Shown here: positions 51,854 through 60,801 of the stretch, one piece after another
How the letters are laid out: each line of letters begins with the position of its first letter
Numbering within the stretch: position 1 is the stretch's first letter
Origin: DATHAP01 sp963762865
GTDB taxonomy: Bacteria; Actinomycetota; Actinomycetes; JACCUZ01
Length of the DNA: 64,000 nt
Direction of reading: 5' to 3'
Assembly (NCBI GenBank): GCA_963762865.1
Contig: CAVXNC010000001.1
Coordinates: forward strand, 1 to 64,000
The notes under the pieces: generated by a model
Seen by the model: only the letters and a program-made list of their open reading frames with translations
The model's database searches: none
Told to the model about the DNA's origin: nothing
Program-made: the position numbers and the translations under genes

Positions 51854-53245
51854 ATGCAGCGACCGAGGACCCTGGGCGAGCTGCGGGCCTCGGGGCACGC
51901 ACCGAAGTCCGTCAAGCAGGAGATCCGCGACAACCTGGTGGCCAGCCTGGCCTCCGGCGCGCCGCGCTTCGAGGGCATCGTCGGCTTCGACGAGACGGTG
52001 CTGCCGGCGCTGGAGCGGGCCCTGCTGGCCGGCCACGACCTGGTGCTGCTCGGCGAGCGCGGACAGGGCAAGACCCGGCTGATCCGCACCCTGGTGTCGC
52101 TGCTGGACGAGTGGACGCCGGTGGTCGACGGCTGCGAGATCAACGACCACCCGGAGGCCCCGGTCTGCGCGCGCTGCCGGCGGCTGCACGCCGAGCTCGG
52201 CGACGCACTGCCTGTCGGGTGGCGCCACCGCAGCGAGCGGTACGCCGAGAAGCTGGCCACCCCGGACACCAGCGTGGGTGACCTGATCGGCGACATCGAC
52301 CCGGTCAAGGTCGCCGAGGGCCGCACGCTGGGCGACCCCGAGACGGTGCACTACGGCCTGGTCCCGCGCAGCAACCGCGGCATCTTCGCGATCAACGAGC
52401 TACCCGACCTCGCCGAGCGGATCCAGGTGTCGCTGCTCAACGTCCTGGAGGAGCGCGACATCCAGATCCGCGGCTACAACCTGCGGCTGCCGCTCGACGT
52501 GCTGCTGGTGGCCAGCGCGAACCCCGAGGACTACACGAACCGCGGCCGGATCATCACTCCGCTCAAGGACCGCTTCGGCGCCGAGATCCGCACCCACTAC
52601 CCCGACCTGCTCGAGGACGAGGTCGACGTCATCCGGCAGGAGTCGCACCTGGGCGCGCTGGTGCCGGACTTCCTCCTCGAGGTGGCCGCGCGTTTCGCCC
52701 GCAACGTGCGCGAGTCGTCGTCGGTCGACCAGCGCTCAGGGGTCTCGGCGCGCTTCGGCATCGCAGCCGCCGAGACGGTGGCGGCGTCCGCGTTGCGCCG
52801 GTCGGCACTGACCGGCGAGCGGCCCGCCGTCGCGCGGGTCTGCGACCTGCCCGCGACGGTGGCGACCCTGCGCGGCAAGGTCGAGTTCGAGGTCGACGAG
52901 GAGGGCCGCGAGCTCGAGGTGCTGGCACACCTGCTCCGGCGGTCGACGGTGGAGACCTTCCGCGCGCACCTCGGTGCCTCCGACCTGCGCCCGCTGATCG
53001 AGAAGTTCGACGAGGGCCTGGCCGTGAACAGCGGCGACCTCGTGCCGGGGCGGCGACTGCTGGAGCAGGTCGGTCCGCTCCCCGGGCTGGCGCACGTGCT
53101 CGAGCGGCTGGGCGTCGACGAGGGGGCCGAGACCCCCGAGCTCGCCGCGAGCGGGCTGGAGTTCGCCCTCGAGGGCCTCTTCCTCAACCGGCGGATCAGC
53201 AAGGACGACAGCACCGACGGCGGCATCCGGTACGAGGCCTCGTGA
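51854..53245 (+). CDS. MoxR/magnesium-chelatase-like AAA+ ATPase
   Basis: A 463-residue AAA+ protein with Walker A VLLGERGQGKTRLIRTLVSL, Walker B NRGIFAINELPDLAERIQVS and sensor-type VLLVASANPEDYTNRGRIIT. A Cys pair near DHPEAPVCARCRRLHAEL may bind zinc. Such ATPases work with VWA-domain partners to remodel or metallate targets, and the next gene encodes one. ATG 51854. Targets unknown. Confidence 0.92.
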   Translation: MQRPRTLGELRASGHAPKSVKQEIRDNLVASLASGAPRFEGIVGFDETVLPALERALLAGHDLVLLGERGQGKTRLIRTLVSLLDEWTPVVDGCEINDHPEAPVCARCRRLHAELGDALPVGWRHRSERYAEKLATPDTSVGDLIGDIDPVKVAEGRTLGDPETVHYGLVPRSNRGIFAINELPDLAERIQVSLLNVLEERDIQIRGYNLRLPLDVLLVASANPEDYTNRGRIITPLKDRFGAEIRTHYPDLLEDEVDVIRQESHLGALVPDFLLEVAARFARNVRESSSVDQRSGVSARFGIAAAETVAASALRRSALTGERPAVARVCDLPATVATLRGKVEFEVDEEGRELEVLAHLLRRSTVETFRAHLGASDLRPLIEKFDEGLAVNSGDLVPGRRLLEQVGPLPGLAHVLERLGVDEGAETPELAASGLEFALEGLFLNRRISKDDSTDGGIRYEAS

Positions 53246-53261
53246 GCCGAGGGGGTCGACG

Positions 53262-55260
53262 ATGACGCGGCCGCGGGGCTACCGGTACGGCAGCTGGCAC
53301 GAGGGGCCAGACCCGCTCGCCCCGCCCTACGACGTGCGGCGCGCCCTGGACCGCCTCGGTGACGACGTGCTCACCGGCTCCACGCCGCGCGACGCCCTGC
53401 GCCGGCTCCTGCGCCAGGGCATGGACGGCGACGGCCCGCGCGGTCTCGACGACATGCTCCGGCGGCTGCGCGAGCAGCGGAAGCGGCTGCGCGAGAGCGG
53501 CCGGCTGGACGGCACCCTGCAGGAGGTGCGCCGCCTGATCGACACCGCGGTCGGGCAGGAGCGGTCGGCGCTCTTCCCGGACCCCTCCGACGACGCGCGC
53601 TTCCGCGAGGCCACCCTCGACGCGCTGCCGTCGGACCCGGCCCGCGCCGTGCGCCAGCTGGACTCCTACGACTGGCGGTCGCCGGAGGCCGCGCAGACCT
53701 TCGAGCAGGTGAAGGACCTGCTGCGCCGCGAGGTGCTCGACACCCAGTTCCGGGGCATGAAGCAGGCTCTCGAGAATCCCGACCCGGCGGCCATGCAGCG
53801 CATCAAGGACATGCTGGCCGGCCTCAACGAGATGCTGGCGGCTGATGCCCGGGGTGAGCACACCCAGGAGCAGTTCGACGAGTTCATGGCGGCGTACGGC
53901 GACATGTTCCCGGAGGACCCGCGCGACCTCGAGGAGCTGGTCGACCTGCTCGCCCGCCGGGCCGCCGCGGCCGAGCGGATGATGCAGTCGCTCACGCCGC
54001 AGCAGCGCGACGAGCTGGCCGCCCTGATGGCCGGCGCGCTCGAGGACATGGACCTGGCCAGCCAGATGTCCCAGCTCGGCGAGGCGCTGCGCAGCCGGCG
54101 ACCGGACCTGGACTGGAGCGGCCGGGAGCGGGTTCGCGGCGAGCAGCCGCTCGGCGCGGGTGACGCGACGAGCGCGGTGCAGGACCTCGCCGACCTCGAG
54201 GAGCTCGAGGCGGCGGTCGGCCAGGACTACCCCGGCGCCAGCCTGGAGGACGTCGACGAGGAGGCGGTGCGCCGCGCGCTCGGCCGCCGGGCCGCCGACG
54301 ACCTCAGTGAGCTGCGGCGGCTGGAGCGCGAGCTCGAGGAGCAGGGCTACGTCAACCGGACCGGGCGGCCGGCTGCAGCTGACCGCGAAGGCGATCCGGC
54401 GGCTCGGGCAGACCGCGCTGCGCAAGGTCTTCGCCGACCTGCACGCGACGGCGCGAGGCGGCCATGACGTGAACGACGCCGGCCAGGCCGGTGAGGTCAC
54501 CGGCGCGAGTCGCCAGTGGCAGTTCGGCGACGAGCAGCCGCTCGACGTCGTGCGCACTCTCACCAACGCGGTGCGGGCCGGGCGGGCCTCGATCGGCCCT
54601 GACGTCACCCGCCGCGGCATCCGGCTGCGGACAGACGACTTCGAGGTGGCCGAGACCGACCGGCGCACGTCGGCAGCCGTGTGCCTGCTCGTCGACCTCT
54701 CCTACTCGATGGTGCTGCGCGACACCTGGGGCGCGGCGAAGGCGACCGCGCTGGCGCTGCACTCACTGGTCAGCGGGCAGTTCCCGCAGGACGCGCTCAC
54801 CATCATCGGCTTCTCGTCGTTCGCCCGGACGCTGTCGGCCACCGAGCTCGCCGAGATGGACGCCGACTACGTGCAGGGCACCAACCTGCAGCACGCGCTG
54901 ATCCTCGCCGGCCGCTTCCTCGACGAGCACCCGCAGGCCGAGCCGGTGGTGCTCGTGGTGACCGACGGCGAGCCCACCGCGCACCTGCTCCCGGGCGGGC
55001 AGCCGTGGTTCGCCTGGCCGCCGGAGCCGGAGACGATCGAGCTCACCGTGGCCGAGGTCGACCGGATGACCCGACGCGGCGCGGCACTCAACGTCTTCGC
55101 CCTCGACGACGACCCGCGGCTGCTCGGTTTCATGCAGGAGCTCGCGCGCCGCAACGGCGGACGGGTCCTGCAGCCCGACCCGCGTCGCCTCGGGCAGTAC
55201 GTCGTCAGCGACTACCTCTCGCGACGGTCCGGCGGGCGCCGGGGCCGTCGGGCCGGGTGA
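53262..55260 (+). pseudogene. VWA-domain protein partner of the MoxR ATPase, one-base insertion
   Basis: Two frames together make a ~665-residue VWA protein. Frame one (ATG 53262; MTRPRGYRYGSWHEGPDPLA to ERELEEQGYVNRTG) is helical and charged. Frame two resumes GGRLQLTAKAIRRLGQTALR and contains the VWA domain with the MIDAS motif CLLVDLSYSMVLRDTW (D-x-S-x-S), then VVLVVTDGEPTAHLLPGGQP. The switch is an extra G in the GGG run at 54363-54365: ACC GGC GGC CGG CTG would be expected. As written, frame one ends at 54467. Every other core gene here is intact, so this may be an assembly error. Confidence 0.85.
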
Positions 55261-56105
55261 CCGCCCCGCGGCTCTTCGGCGTCTCGGCCCGTGACGTTCC
55301 GGTGGTCGCCGTCATCCGCCGCGGACCGAGCAGCTGGTGCCAGCTCGGCCGCTGGACGGTCGGGGCGGAGCCGACGTACGAGCCGGGCTCCTGGCTGCGG
55401 GCGACGGTCTACCCGCAGCGCTGCGCGCTCTCACCGGACGGACGATGGCTGTCCTACTTCGCGCTCGGCGGTCCGGCCAGGTGGGCCGCCGGCGGCACGT
55501 ACGTCGCCGTGTCCCGGCTGCCCTGGGCCCGCGCCCTGGCTGCGTGGGGCACCGGCGGCACCTGGACCCTCGGCGCGGAGTTCCGTGACGACCGGTCGGT
55601 GTGGGAGGTCGGTGACCCGGACGAGGGCGATCCCGCTGCCCTCCGGGAGCGCTACGGCTTGGGCTGGGTCCGTCCGGTGACGTACGCCGCGGAGCGCCGG
55701 GCCGGCTGGGTCGAGTCGCCGGCCTCCCCGCCCTACGACCCGGCCGACGTGTGGGAGATCCGCCGCGCCCCGCACATCGTCATGCAGCGGCCCCGGCCGG
55801 CCGGGCAGGAGGTCCTGTCGGTGCGCGGTGCGCTGGCCGCCTACCGCTCCGGCGACGCGCGGCGCTACGGGCCGCCGGACTACCGGCTCGACGACGAGCC
55901 GCTGCCCGGCGTCCAGTGGGCCGACTGGTCCCCCCACGGCGACCTGCTGGTGGCCACGACCGACGGCCGCCTGCAGGTCAGGCGGGTCGGGCAGGGCGAC
56001 AAGGGCGGCAGCGGCGGCATCGGCGGCGCGGTCGGCTGGGAGACCGACCTGTCCGGGCTCGCGCCCGACCCGCAGCCGCCGCCTGCCGACGCCGACCGGT
56101 GGTGA
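55257..56105 (+). CDS. Hypothetical WD/beta-propeller-like protein after the VWA gene
   Basis: A 282-residue protein, GTG 55257 overlapping the VWA stop (GTGA). Repeated beta-type segments such as YPQRCALSPDGRWLSYFALG, GVQWADWSPHGDLLVATTDG and WVESPASPPYDPADVWEI resemble WD40-like propeller blades ('SPDG.WL' motif), with many Trp/Tyr. No signal peptide. It is probably the third member of the MoxR/VWA module. Family not identified with certainty. Confidence 0.7.
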   Translation: MTAPRLFGVSARDVPVVAVIRRGPSSWCQLGRWTVGAEPTYEPGSWLRATVYPQRCALSPDGRWLSYFALGGPARWAAGGTYVAVSRLPWARALAAWGTGGTWTLGAEFRDDRSVWEVGDPDEGDPAALRERYGLGWVRPVTYAAERRAGWVESPASPPYDPADVWEIRRAPHIVMQRPRPAGQEVLSVRGALAAYRSGDARRYGPPDYRLDDEPLPGVQWADWSPHGDLLVATTDGRLQVRRVGQGDKGGSGGIGGAVGWETDLSGLAPDPQPPPADADRW

Positions 56106-56175
56106 CGGCCAGAGGTTGACGGCCGGGCCCCGCGCGGAAGCCCTCAGGCCGACGGTCCGACCTGCCGAGTACACT

Positions 56176-56478
56176 GGTGAGCAGCAACCCACCCAGAGGT
56201 TGCCCGGAGCACGCCACGTTCGGCGTGCCCGGTCCGTTCACGGCGCAGCGTTGCGCCCAGCACAAAGGGCCCCCGAGGCGGAGCCGGCTATGGCCGGCCG
56301 AGCAGCCGCACCCCACCCGCACGGGTCGGGTTGCCTGGCCGGTGGTCCGGTGGGAGAGGAGACCGTCATGGTCGAGGACGACTACGGTCCTTGGGACGAC
56401 TGACCCAGCCGCACGGCTGGTCGGTCCTCCGGGACAGACGACACGACGCCCCGTCCGGCACCTGCCGGGCGGGGCGTC
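56176..56478 (+). ncRNA. Candidate structured RNA with an 11-codon ORF
   Basis: A 300-bp stretch after a possible -10 box (TACACT, 56170-56175) holds successive stable hairpins. One is CCGG-A-GCACGCC...GGCGTGC-CCGG, then GGCGCA-GCGT-TGCGCC and GCCGGC...GCCGGC. A tiny ORF follows at 56368-56403 (MVEDDYGPWDD) behind GAGAGGAGACCGTC, a good ribosome binding site. CCAGCC-GCAC-GGCTGG comes right after, and a terminator ends the unit. It could be a regulatory RNA, an attenuator or a short-peptide gene. It matches no RNA family I can name; the promoter is weak. Confidence 0.35.
56445..56478 (+). terminator. Terminator hairpin
   Basis: GACGCCCCG-T-CCGGC (56445-56459) pairs with GCCGG-G-CGGGGCGTC (56464-56478), a 15-bp stem with one T-G wobble and a 4-base loop. 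It closes the candidate RNA unit and also faces the convergent gene ending at 56524. Confidence 0.85.
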
Positions 56479-56523
56479 CGTGCGTCCAGGCCGGCGTTGC
56501 CTGGGCGCGCGCGACGGCGCCGC

Positions 56524-57117
56524 TCAGAGACCCGGCAGCGAGATGGTCACCGACGGCAGCGGCGGGAGCGGCAGCGTCGGCCCATGCGACGGGTCGTCGG
56601 TCGGCTCGGTCGGCGCGGTCGGCTCGGTCGACGCCGTGGGCTCGGACGTCGCGCTGACAGTGGGGTCGCCGGTCGGCTGGGAGGTCGGCTGGGCCGACGA
56701 GTCGCCGGTCGACCCGCCCGAGGCGGTGACCGAACCCGATCTCGGCGAGGTCGCAGTGCCGCCGGCCGACCCGCTGCCACCGGCACCGGAGCCGACGCCA
56801 GCCGCACCGGCAGCGCTGGCAGAGTCGGGCTCGGCGGTGGGGACCGCGCTGGCCTCCGTCGTCGGCTGGGCCGACTCGGGGAAGCTCAGCAGCGTGGTGC
56901 GGCTCGGGCCGTCGGACCCGTGCGAGGTCGCCCCGGCGCTGCTCCCCGGACGACCGGTCCCGTCGCGCAGGGCGGCGCTGGTGAGCGGCCCGAGCAGGGC
57001 CACGGCGGCGACGGTGCCGCCCACGGCGAGCGGGACGGCTGCCTCGGCGGCCCGGGCGGGGCGCCCCCGGCGGCGGTGCCGGCCACGGCGGCCGGGCGTT
57101 GTGCTGGACACGCGCAT
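56524..57117 (-). CDS. Ser/Thr/Pro-rich single-pass membrane protein
   Basis: A 197-residue protein: a very basic N-terminus (MRVSSTTPGRRGRHRRRGRP), one hydrophobic helix (AVPLAVGGTVAAVALLGPLT) and a long low-complexity outer part rich in Ser, Thr, Pro, Gly and Glu (SAQPTSQPTGDPTVSATSEP), ending PPLPSVTISLPGL. It looks like a stalk or cell-wall-spanning segment. ATG 57117 has AAGGAG directly before it. Family not recognised; coding is supported by the coherent topology. Confidence 0.7.
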   Translation of the reverse strand: MRVSSTTPGRRGRHRRRGRPARAAEAAVPLAVGGTVAAVALLGPLTSAALRDGTGRPGSSAGATSHGSDGPSRTTLLSFPESAQPTTEASAVPTAEPDSASAAGAAGVGSGAGGSGSAGGTATSPRSGSVTASGGSTGDSSAQPTSQPTGDPTVSATSEPTASTEPTAPTEPTDDPSHGPTLPLPPLPSVTISLPGL

Positions 57118-57350
57118 TGCTCCTTCGAGCGCCACCGGACGTACGCCCGCGCTGACCGCGGCCCCCGACGCGCCCCCCGGTGGATGGGCAGGGAACGGGA
57201 GACGACCGTACCGAATCACCGCAAAACGGACAGCACCCGGTGTGTCGGGGACCGTCGCCCCGCCCTCCCAACGACCCCGTGTCCCCGCAGGTCACGCGGC
57301 CCCCCGTCCCCGCCGAGCCCGGTCCGGCCCCCACGAATAGCCTGTGCCCG

Positions 57351-58571
57351 ATGTCACGGTTCTTCGGCTCGTTGCCCCGAGAGGTGACGGTGCTCACCGC
57401 CGTGGCGTTCGCCGTGGCGGTGGGGTTCGGCGTGGTGGCCCCGGCCATCCCGGTCTTCGCGCGCGACTTCGGGGTGGGCCGGACCGCGGCCGGGGCCGTC
57501 ATCTCCGCGTTCGCGTTCATGCGCCTGGTCTCGGCACTGGCCAGCGGCCGTCTGGTCAACCGGGTCGGCGAGCGCGTCGTCCTCGCGACCGGCATCGGCA
57601 TCGTGGCGGTCAGCAGCGCGCTCGCGGGCCTCGCGCAGTCCTACACCCAGCTGCTCCTGCTGCGCGGCGTGGGCGGCGTCGGCTCGGCGATGTTCACGGT
57701 GTCGGCCATCTCGCTGCTGCTGCGGGTCGTCGATGCCGACCAGCGCGGCCGGGCAATGAGCATGTGGCAGACCGGTTTCCTCCTCGGTGCGATCGCCGGC
57801 CCGGCGATCGGCGGCCCGCTGACCGACATCTCGCTGCGCGCGCCGTTCTTCGTGTACGCCGCGACGCTGGCCGTCGCGGGCGGGATCGGCATGCTCTTCC
57901 TCAGCCGCACGTCGCTGCACGACCGGGTCGACGCGACCTCTCCCGAGGACCACACGACGCTCGGTGCCGCCTTGCGCGTCTCCGGCTACCGGGCCGCCCT
58001 CACCGCGAGCCTGGGCAACGGGTGGGCGCTCTACGGCGTGCGGTCCTCGCTCATCCCGCTCTTCGTCACCGAGGGGATCGGCGCGTCCGGGACGTGGACC
58101 GGCATCGGCCTGCTGGTCTCCGCCGCCACGCAGGCCGGCGCGCTCCTGCTGGTCGGCAACTTCACCGACCGGGTCGGCCGCCGCCCCGGCATGATCGCCG
58201 GCGCCGCCCTCGGCATGCTCAGCCTCGGCGCCCTCGCCGTCCACGAGTCGCTGGGCGTCTACGCCGTCTCGATGGCGGTCTTCGGTGTCGCATCGGCCTT
58301 CCTCACGGTGGCCCCGAGCGCAACCGTCGGCGACGTGGTGTCCGGTCGAGGAGGCACGGTGGTGGCCGCCTTCCAGATGGCCGGCGACGTGGGCGCCGTC
58401 GTGGGGCCGCTGCTCGCCGGCTGGCTGGCCGACAGCTACTCCTTCTCGGCCGCGTGGGGGGTGACCGCCGGCATCATGGCGGCCGCGCTGGTCATGGCCT
58501 TGTTGTCCACCGAGACGCGCCACCGGCCCTCGACGGCATCGCCCGAACCGGCCGCCGGCACCACCGGCTGA
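57351..58571 (+). CDS. MFS transporter
   Basis: A 406-residue major facilitator with twelve predicted helices. Motif A-like loops are LASGRLVNRVGERVVLATGI after helix 2 and GNFTDRVGRRPGMIAGAALG in the second half. Other blocks are FAVAVGFGVVAPAIPVFARD (helix 1) and FLLGAIAGPAIGGPLTDISL. It most resembles drug/sugar-type exporters with 12 helices; substrate unknown. ATG 57351, weak ribosome binding site. Convergent with the hydrolase gene, 10 bp apart. Confidence 0.9.
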   Translation: MSRFFGSLPREVTVLTAVAFAVAVGFGVVAPAIPVFARDFGVGRTAAGAVISAFAFMRLVSALASGRLVNRVGERVVLATGIGIVAVSSALAGLAQSYTQLLLLRGVGGVGSAMFTVSAISLLLRVVDADQRGRAMSMWQTGFLLGAIAGPAIGGPLTDISLRAPFFVYAATLAVAGGIGMLFLSRTSLHDRVDATSPEDHTTLGAALRVSGYRAALTASLGNGWALYGVRSSLIPLFVTEGIGASGTWTGIGLLVSAATQAGALLLVGNFTDRVGRRPGMIAGAALGMLSLGALAVHESLGVYAVSMAVFGVASAFLTVAPSATVGDVVSGRGGTVVAAFQMAGDVGAVVGPLLAGWLADSYSFSAAWGVTAGIMAAALVMALLSTETRHRPSTASPEPAAGTTG

Positions 58572-58581
58572 CCTGCTCCGC

Positions 58582-59415
58582 TCAGGCAGGCTGCTCCTCG
58601 AGGAAGTCGAGGACGACCGCAGCGAAGAGCGGCGAGACGCCGAGGTCGTAGTGGGTCGTGCCGGGGATGATCGCGAGGGCGTGACCGCCCTTGGGCCGGC
58701 CCTCCCCCGTCCACCCGCCGTCGCGCTGCCCGCCGTCGAGGAGCGCGAAGACCTCGACGTAGTGGCTGGGCGGCGCCATGTCGGCGTCGGCGGCGACGAC
58801 CAGCGTCGGCACCTGCAGCCCGCGGACCTCCTCGGTGAGGTCGAAGTCGCGCGACATCGACTCGCCGATCTTGTCCAGCAGCCGAGGGAAGTCCTCGGGC
58901 CTCGGGGCCACGCGCTCGTAGAGCTCGTACATCGGTGTCCCCTTCAGGAACTCGGCGGCAGCCGCGTTGACCTGGCCCTGCTGCGCCAGCATCTCCGGGT
59001 AGATCGCATCCCGGCGGATGTTGGCCGAGGCCGACACCAGGCGACCGACCTTGTCGGGGTGGTGGATCGCGGTCATCATCGCCACGCCGCCGCCGAGGGA
59101 GTAGCCGACGACGTCCGGCCTGTCCAAGGCCAGGTGGTCGATCAGAGCGGCGATGTCGTCGGCCATCAGCCGCACGTCGATCGGCCGGTCGATGTCCGCG
59201 GTGCGGCCGTGGCCCTGCAGGTCCACAACGATGACCTGGTGCCGTTCGGACAGCGCGGGGAGCACCGGGCCGAACGTCTCCCCGGACATCAGTCCGCCGT
59301 GCAGCAGGACCAGCGGGCTGCCGGACCCGTAGGTCGCGACCCACAGGTTGATCCCGTTGACCTCGACGTACCTGCCGGAGCCCTGCGCGTCGGTCGCCTG
59401 GTCGGTGGTGGTCAT
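58582..59415 (-). CDS. Alpha/beta-hydrolase
   Basis: A 277-residue cytoplasmic hydrolase. It has the oxyanion loop SPLVLLHGGLMSGETFGPVL, nucleophile elbow DRPDVVGYSLGGGVAMMTAI (Ser), acid in VPTLVVAADADMAPPSHYVE and His in LAIIPGTTHYDLGVSPLFAA. The overall pattern (YVEVNGINLWVATYGSGSPL start) fits the haloperoxidase/esterase-like branch. ATG 59415 follows GAGGAG. Substrate cannot be inferred. Confidence 0.9.
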   Translation of the reverse strand: MTTTDQATDAQGSGRYVEVNGINLWVATYGSGSPLVLLHGGLMSGETFGPVLPALSERHQVIVVDLQGHGRTADIDRPIDVRLMADDIAALIDHLALDRPDVVGYSLGGGVAMMTAIHHPDKVGRLVSASANIRRDAIYPEMLAQQGQVNAAAAEFLKGTPMYELYERVAPRPEDFPRLLDKIGESMSRDFDLTEEVRGLQVPTLVVAADADMAPPSHYVEVFALLDGGQRDGGWTGEGRPKGGHALAIIPGTTHYDLGVSPLFAAVVLDFLEEQPA

Positions 59416-59478
59416 CCCGTGCTCCTCAGGTCCAGTTGGTTGGTGCGCTGCCCGTCAGACCGTCGGGCCGGGCCGGAC

Positions 59479-60801
59479 TCATCGGTCGGCGAGCTGCCGC
59501 ACCAGACGCGCGGCGGTGCCGGGGTGGTCGGCGCTGAGGAGTCCGGCGGCGGCGAGCACGTAGTCGCTGTCGACGACGGTGCGCGCACCCTCGGGCACCG
59601 GCCAGCCGCCGGCCAGGTCGGCGGTCGCGGGTCGCAGCACCGCGGTGCGTGTCGCGTGGTCGGCATGGCGAAGCACGCCGCCCGACCCGACCACCAGCAC
59701 GACCTCGCGCAGGTCCTTGCCGCCCCGGCCGTGCCGGCGGAGCGCGACGGTCACGGCCAGCTCGGCCAGCCGGGCGTCGACTGCGCGCTCCGCGTCGTCG
59801 GCCGGGAGGAAGCCGGTGTCGCGGGCACGGCGCTCTGCCGACGTACGCAGCGAACGTTCCTCGTCACCGGAGACGAGCCGCTCGGCGGCGGCCGCATCGA
59901 CGACACCGACGGCGCTCCACCGCATCCCGAGGTCACCTTCGACGGTGCGGCTGCGCCACATCACCTCGACGACCTCGCGCCGGAGCACCGCGTCCTCGCC
60001 CTGCGGCGTCACCACCGAGTAGACGTCCGTCGTCGCACCGCCGACGTCGACGACGAGGACGTCACCGACGCCCGGCACGCCGTCCGCCCCGTCGGCGAGC
60101 ACCTCGACACCGGAGAGCACGGCGTCCGGCGTCGCCGCGCGGACCAGCGCCGGGAAGTCGGCCCGGCGCGAGAGCCCCTTGCCGCCGATGACGTGGCGGA
60201 TGAAGACGTCCCTGATCGCCGCGCGCGCGGGCTGCGGGTCGAGCCGGCCGATGACGGGCAGCACGTTGTCGGTCGCGACGACCGGCTTCCCGTTGCCGCG
60301 CAACAGGTCTGCGAGCTCGTCGCGCAGGTCCACGTTGCCGGCGAGCACGATCGGTACGTCGATCGTGGCGCCGGCGAGCACCCCCGCGTTGTGCGTCAGC
60401 ACCTCGGCGTTGCCGCCGTCGGTCCCACCGACGAGCAGGAGTACGTCCGGGTCGGCCGCCTCGACCGCGGAGACGTCGTCGGGGGTGAGCCGGCCCGACG
60501 CGACGTGCACCACGCGCGACCCGGCCGACAGCCCGACCCGGTGGCCCGCCTCGGCTGTCACCTCGCGCTCGTAGCCGACGACGGCCAGCCGCAGACCGCC
60601 CCCGGCGCTGCTGCAGGCGAGCACCTCGACGTCGTCGCCGGCACCGAGCAGCGCCCGGCACTCGTCGACACCGTCCATCACGTCGGTGCCGATCGTGGTC
60701 GGGTGCGACGCCGTGCCGAGCAGCAGGCCGCTGCCGAGCTCGACGTGCGCTGCCTTCGTGAAGGTCGACCCGACGTCGACGCAGACGACGGTGCGCGACA
60801 C
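59479..60801 (-). CDS. MutL/GlmL-family ATPase (B12-mutase associated)
   Basis: A 440-residue ASKHA-fold ATPase with the phosphate-1 loop VVCVDVGSTFTKAAHVELGS, EVLACSSAGGGLRLAVVGYE, the segment PDVLLLVGGTDGGNAEVLTH and a second phosphate loop DVLVVDVGGATTDVYSVVTP. The GlmL (MutL) family is normally encoded next to glutamate mutase or ornithine/lysine aminomutases and is thought to reactivate these B12 enzymes. No mutase is in the window. GTG 60801 begins directly at the stop of the cystathionine gamma-synthase gene, so the two are one operon. Confidence 0.85.
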   Translation of the reverse strand: MSRTVVCVDVGSTFTKAAHVELGSGLLLGTASHPTTIGTDVMDGVDECRALLGAGDDVEVLACSSAGGGLRLAVVGYEREVTAEAGHRVGLSAGSRVVHVASGRLTPDDVSAVEAADPDVLLLVGGTDGGNAEVLTHNAGVLAGATIDVPIVLAGNVDLRDELADLLRGNGKPVVATDNVLPVIGRLDPQPARAAIRDVFIRHVIGGKGLSRRADFPALVRAATPDAVLSGVEVLADGADGVPGVGDVLVVDVGGATTDVYSVVTPQGEDAVLRREVVEVMWRSRTVEGDLGMRWSAVGVVDAAAAERLVSGDEERSLRTSAERRARDTGFLPADDAERAVDARLAELAVTVALRRHGRGGKDLREVVLVVGSGGVLRHADHATRTAVLRPATADLAGGWPVPEGARTVVDSDYVLAAAGLLSADHPGTAARLVRQLADR

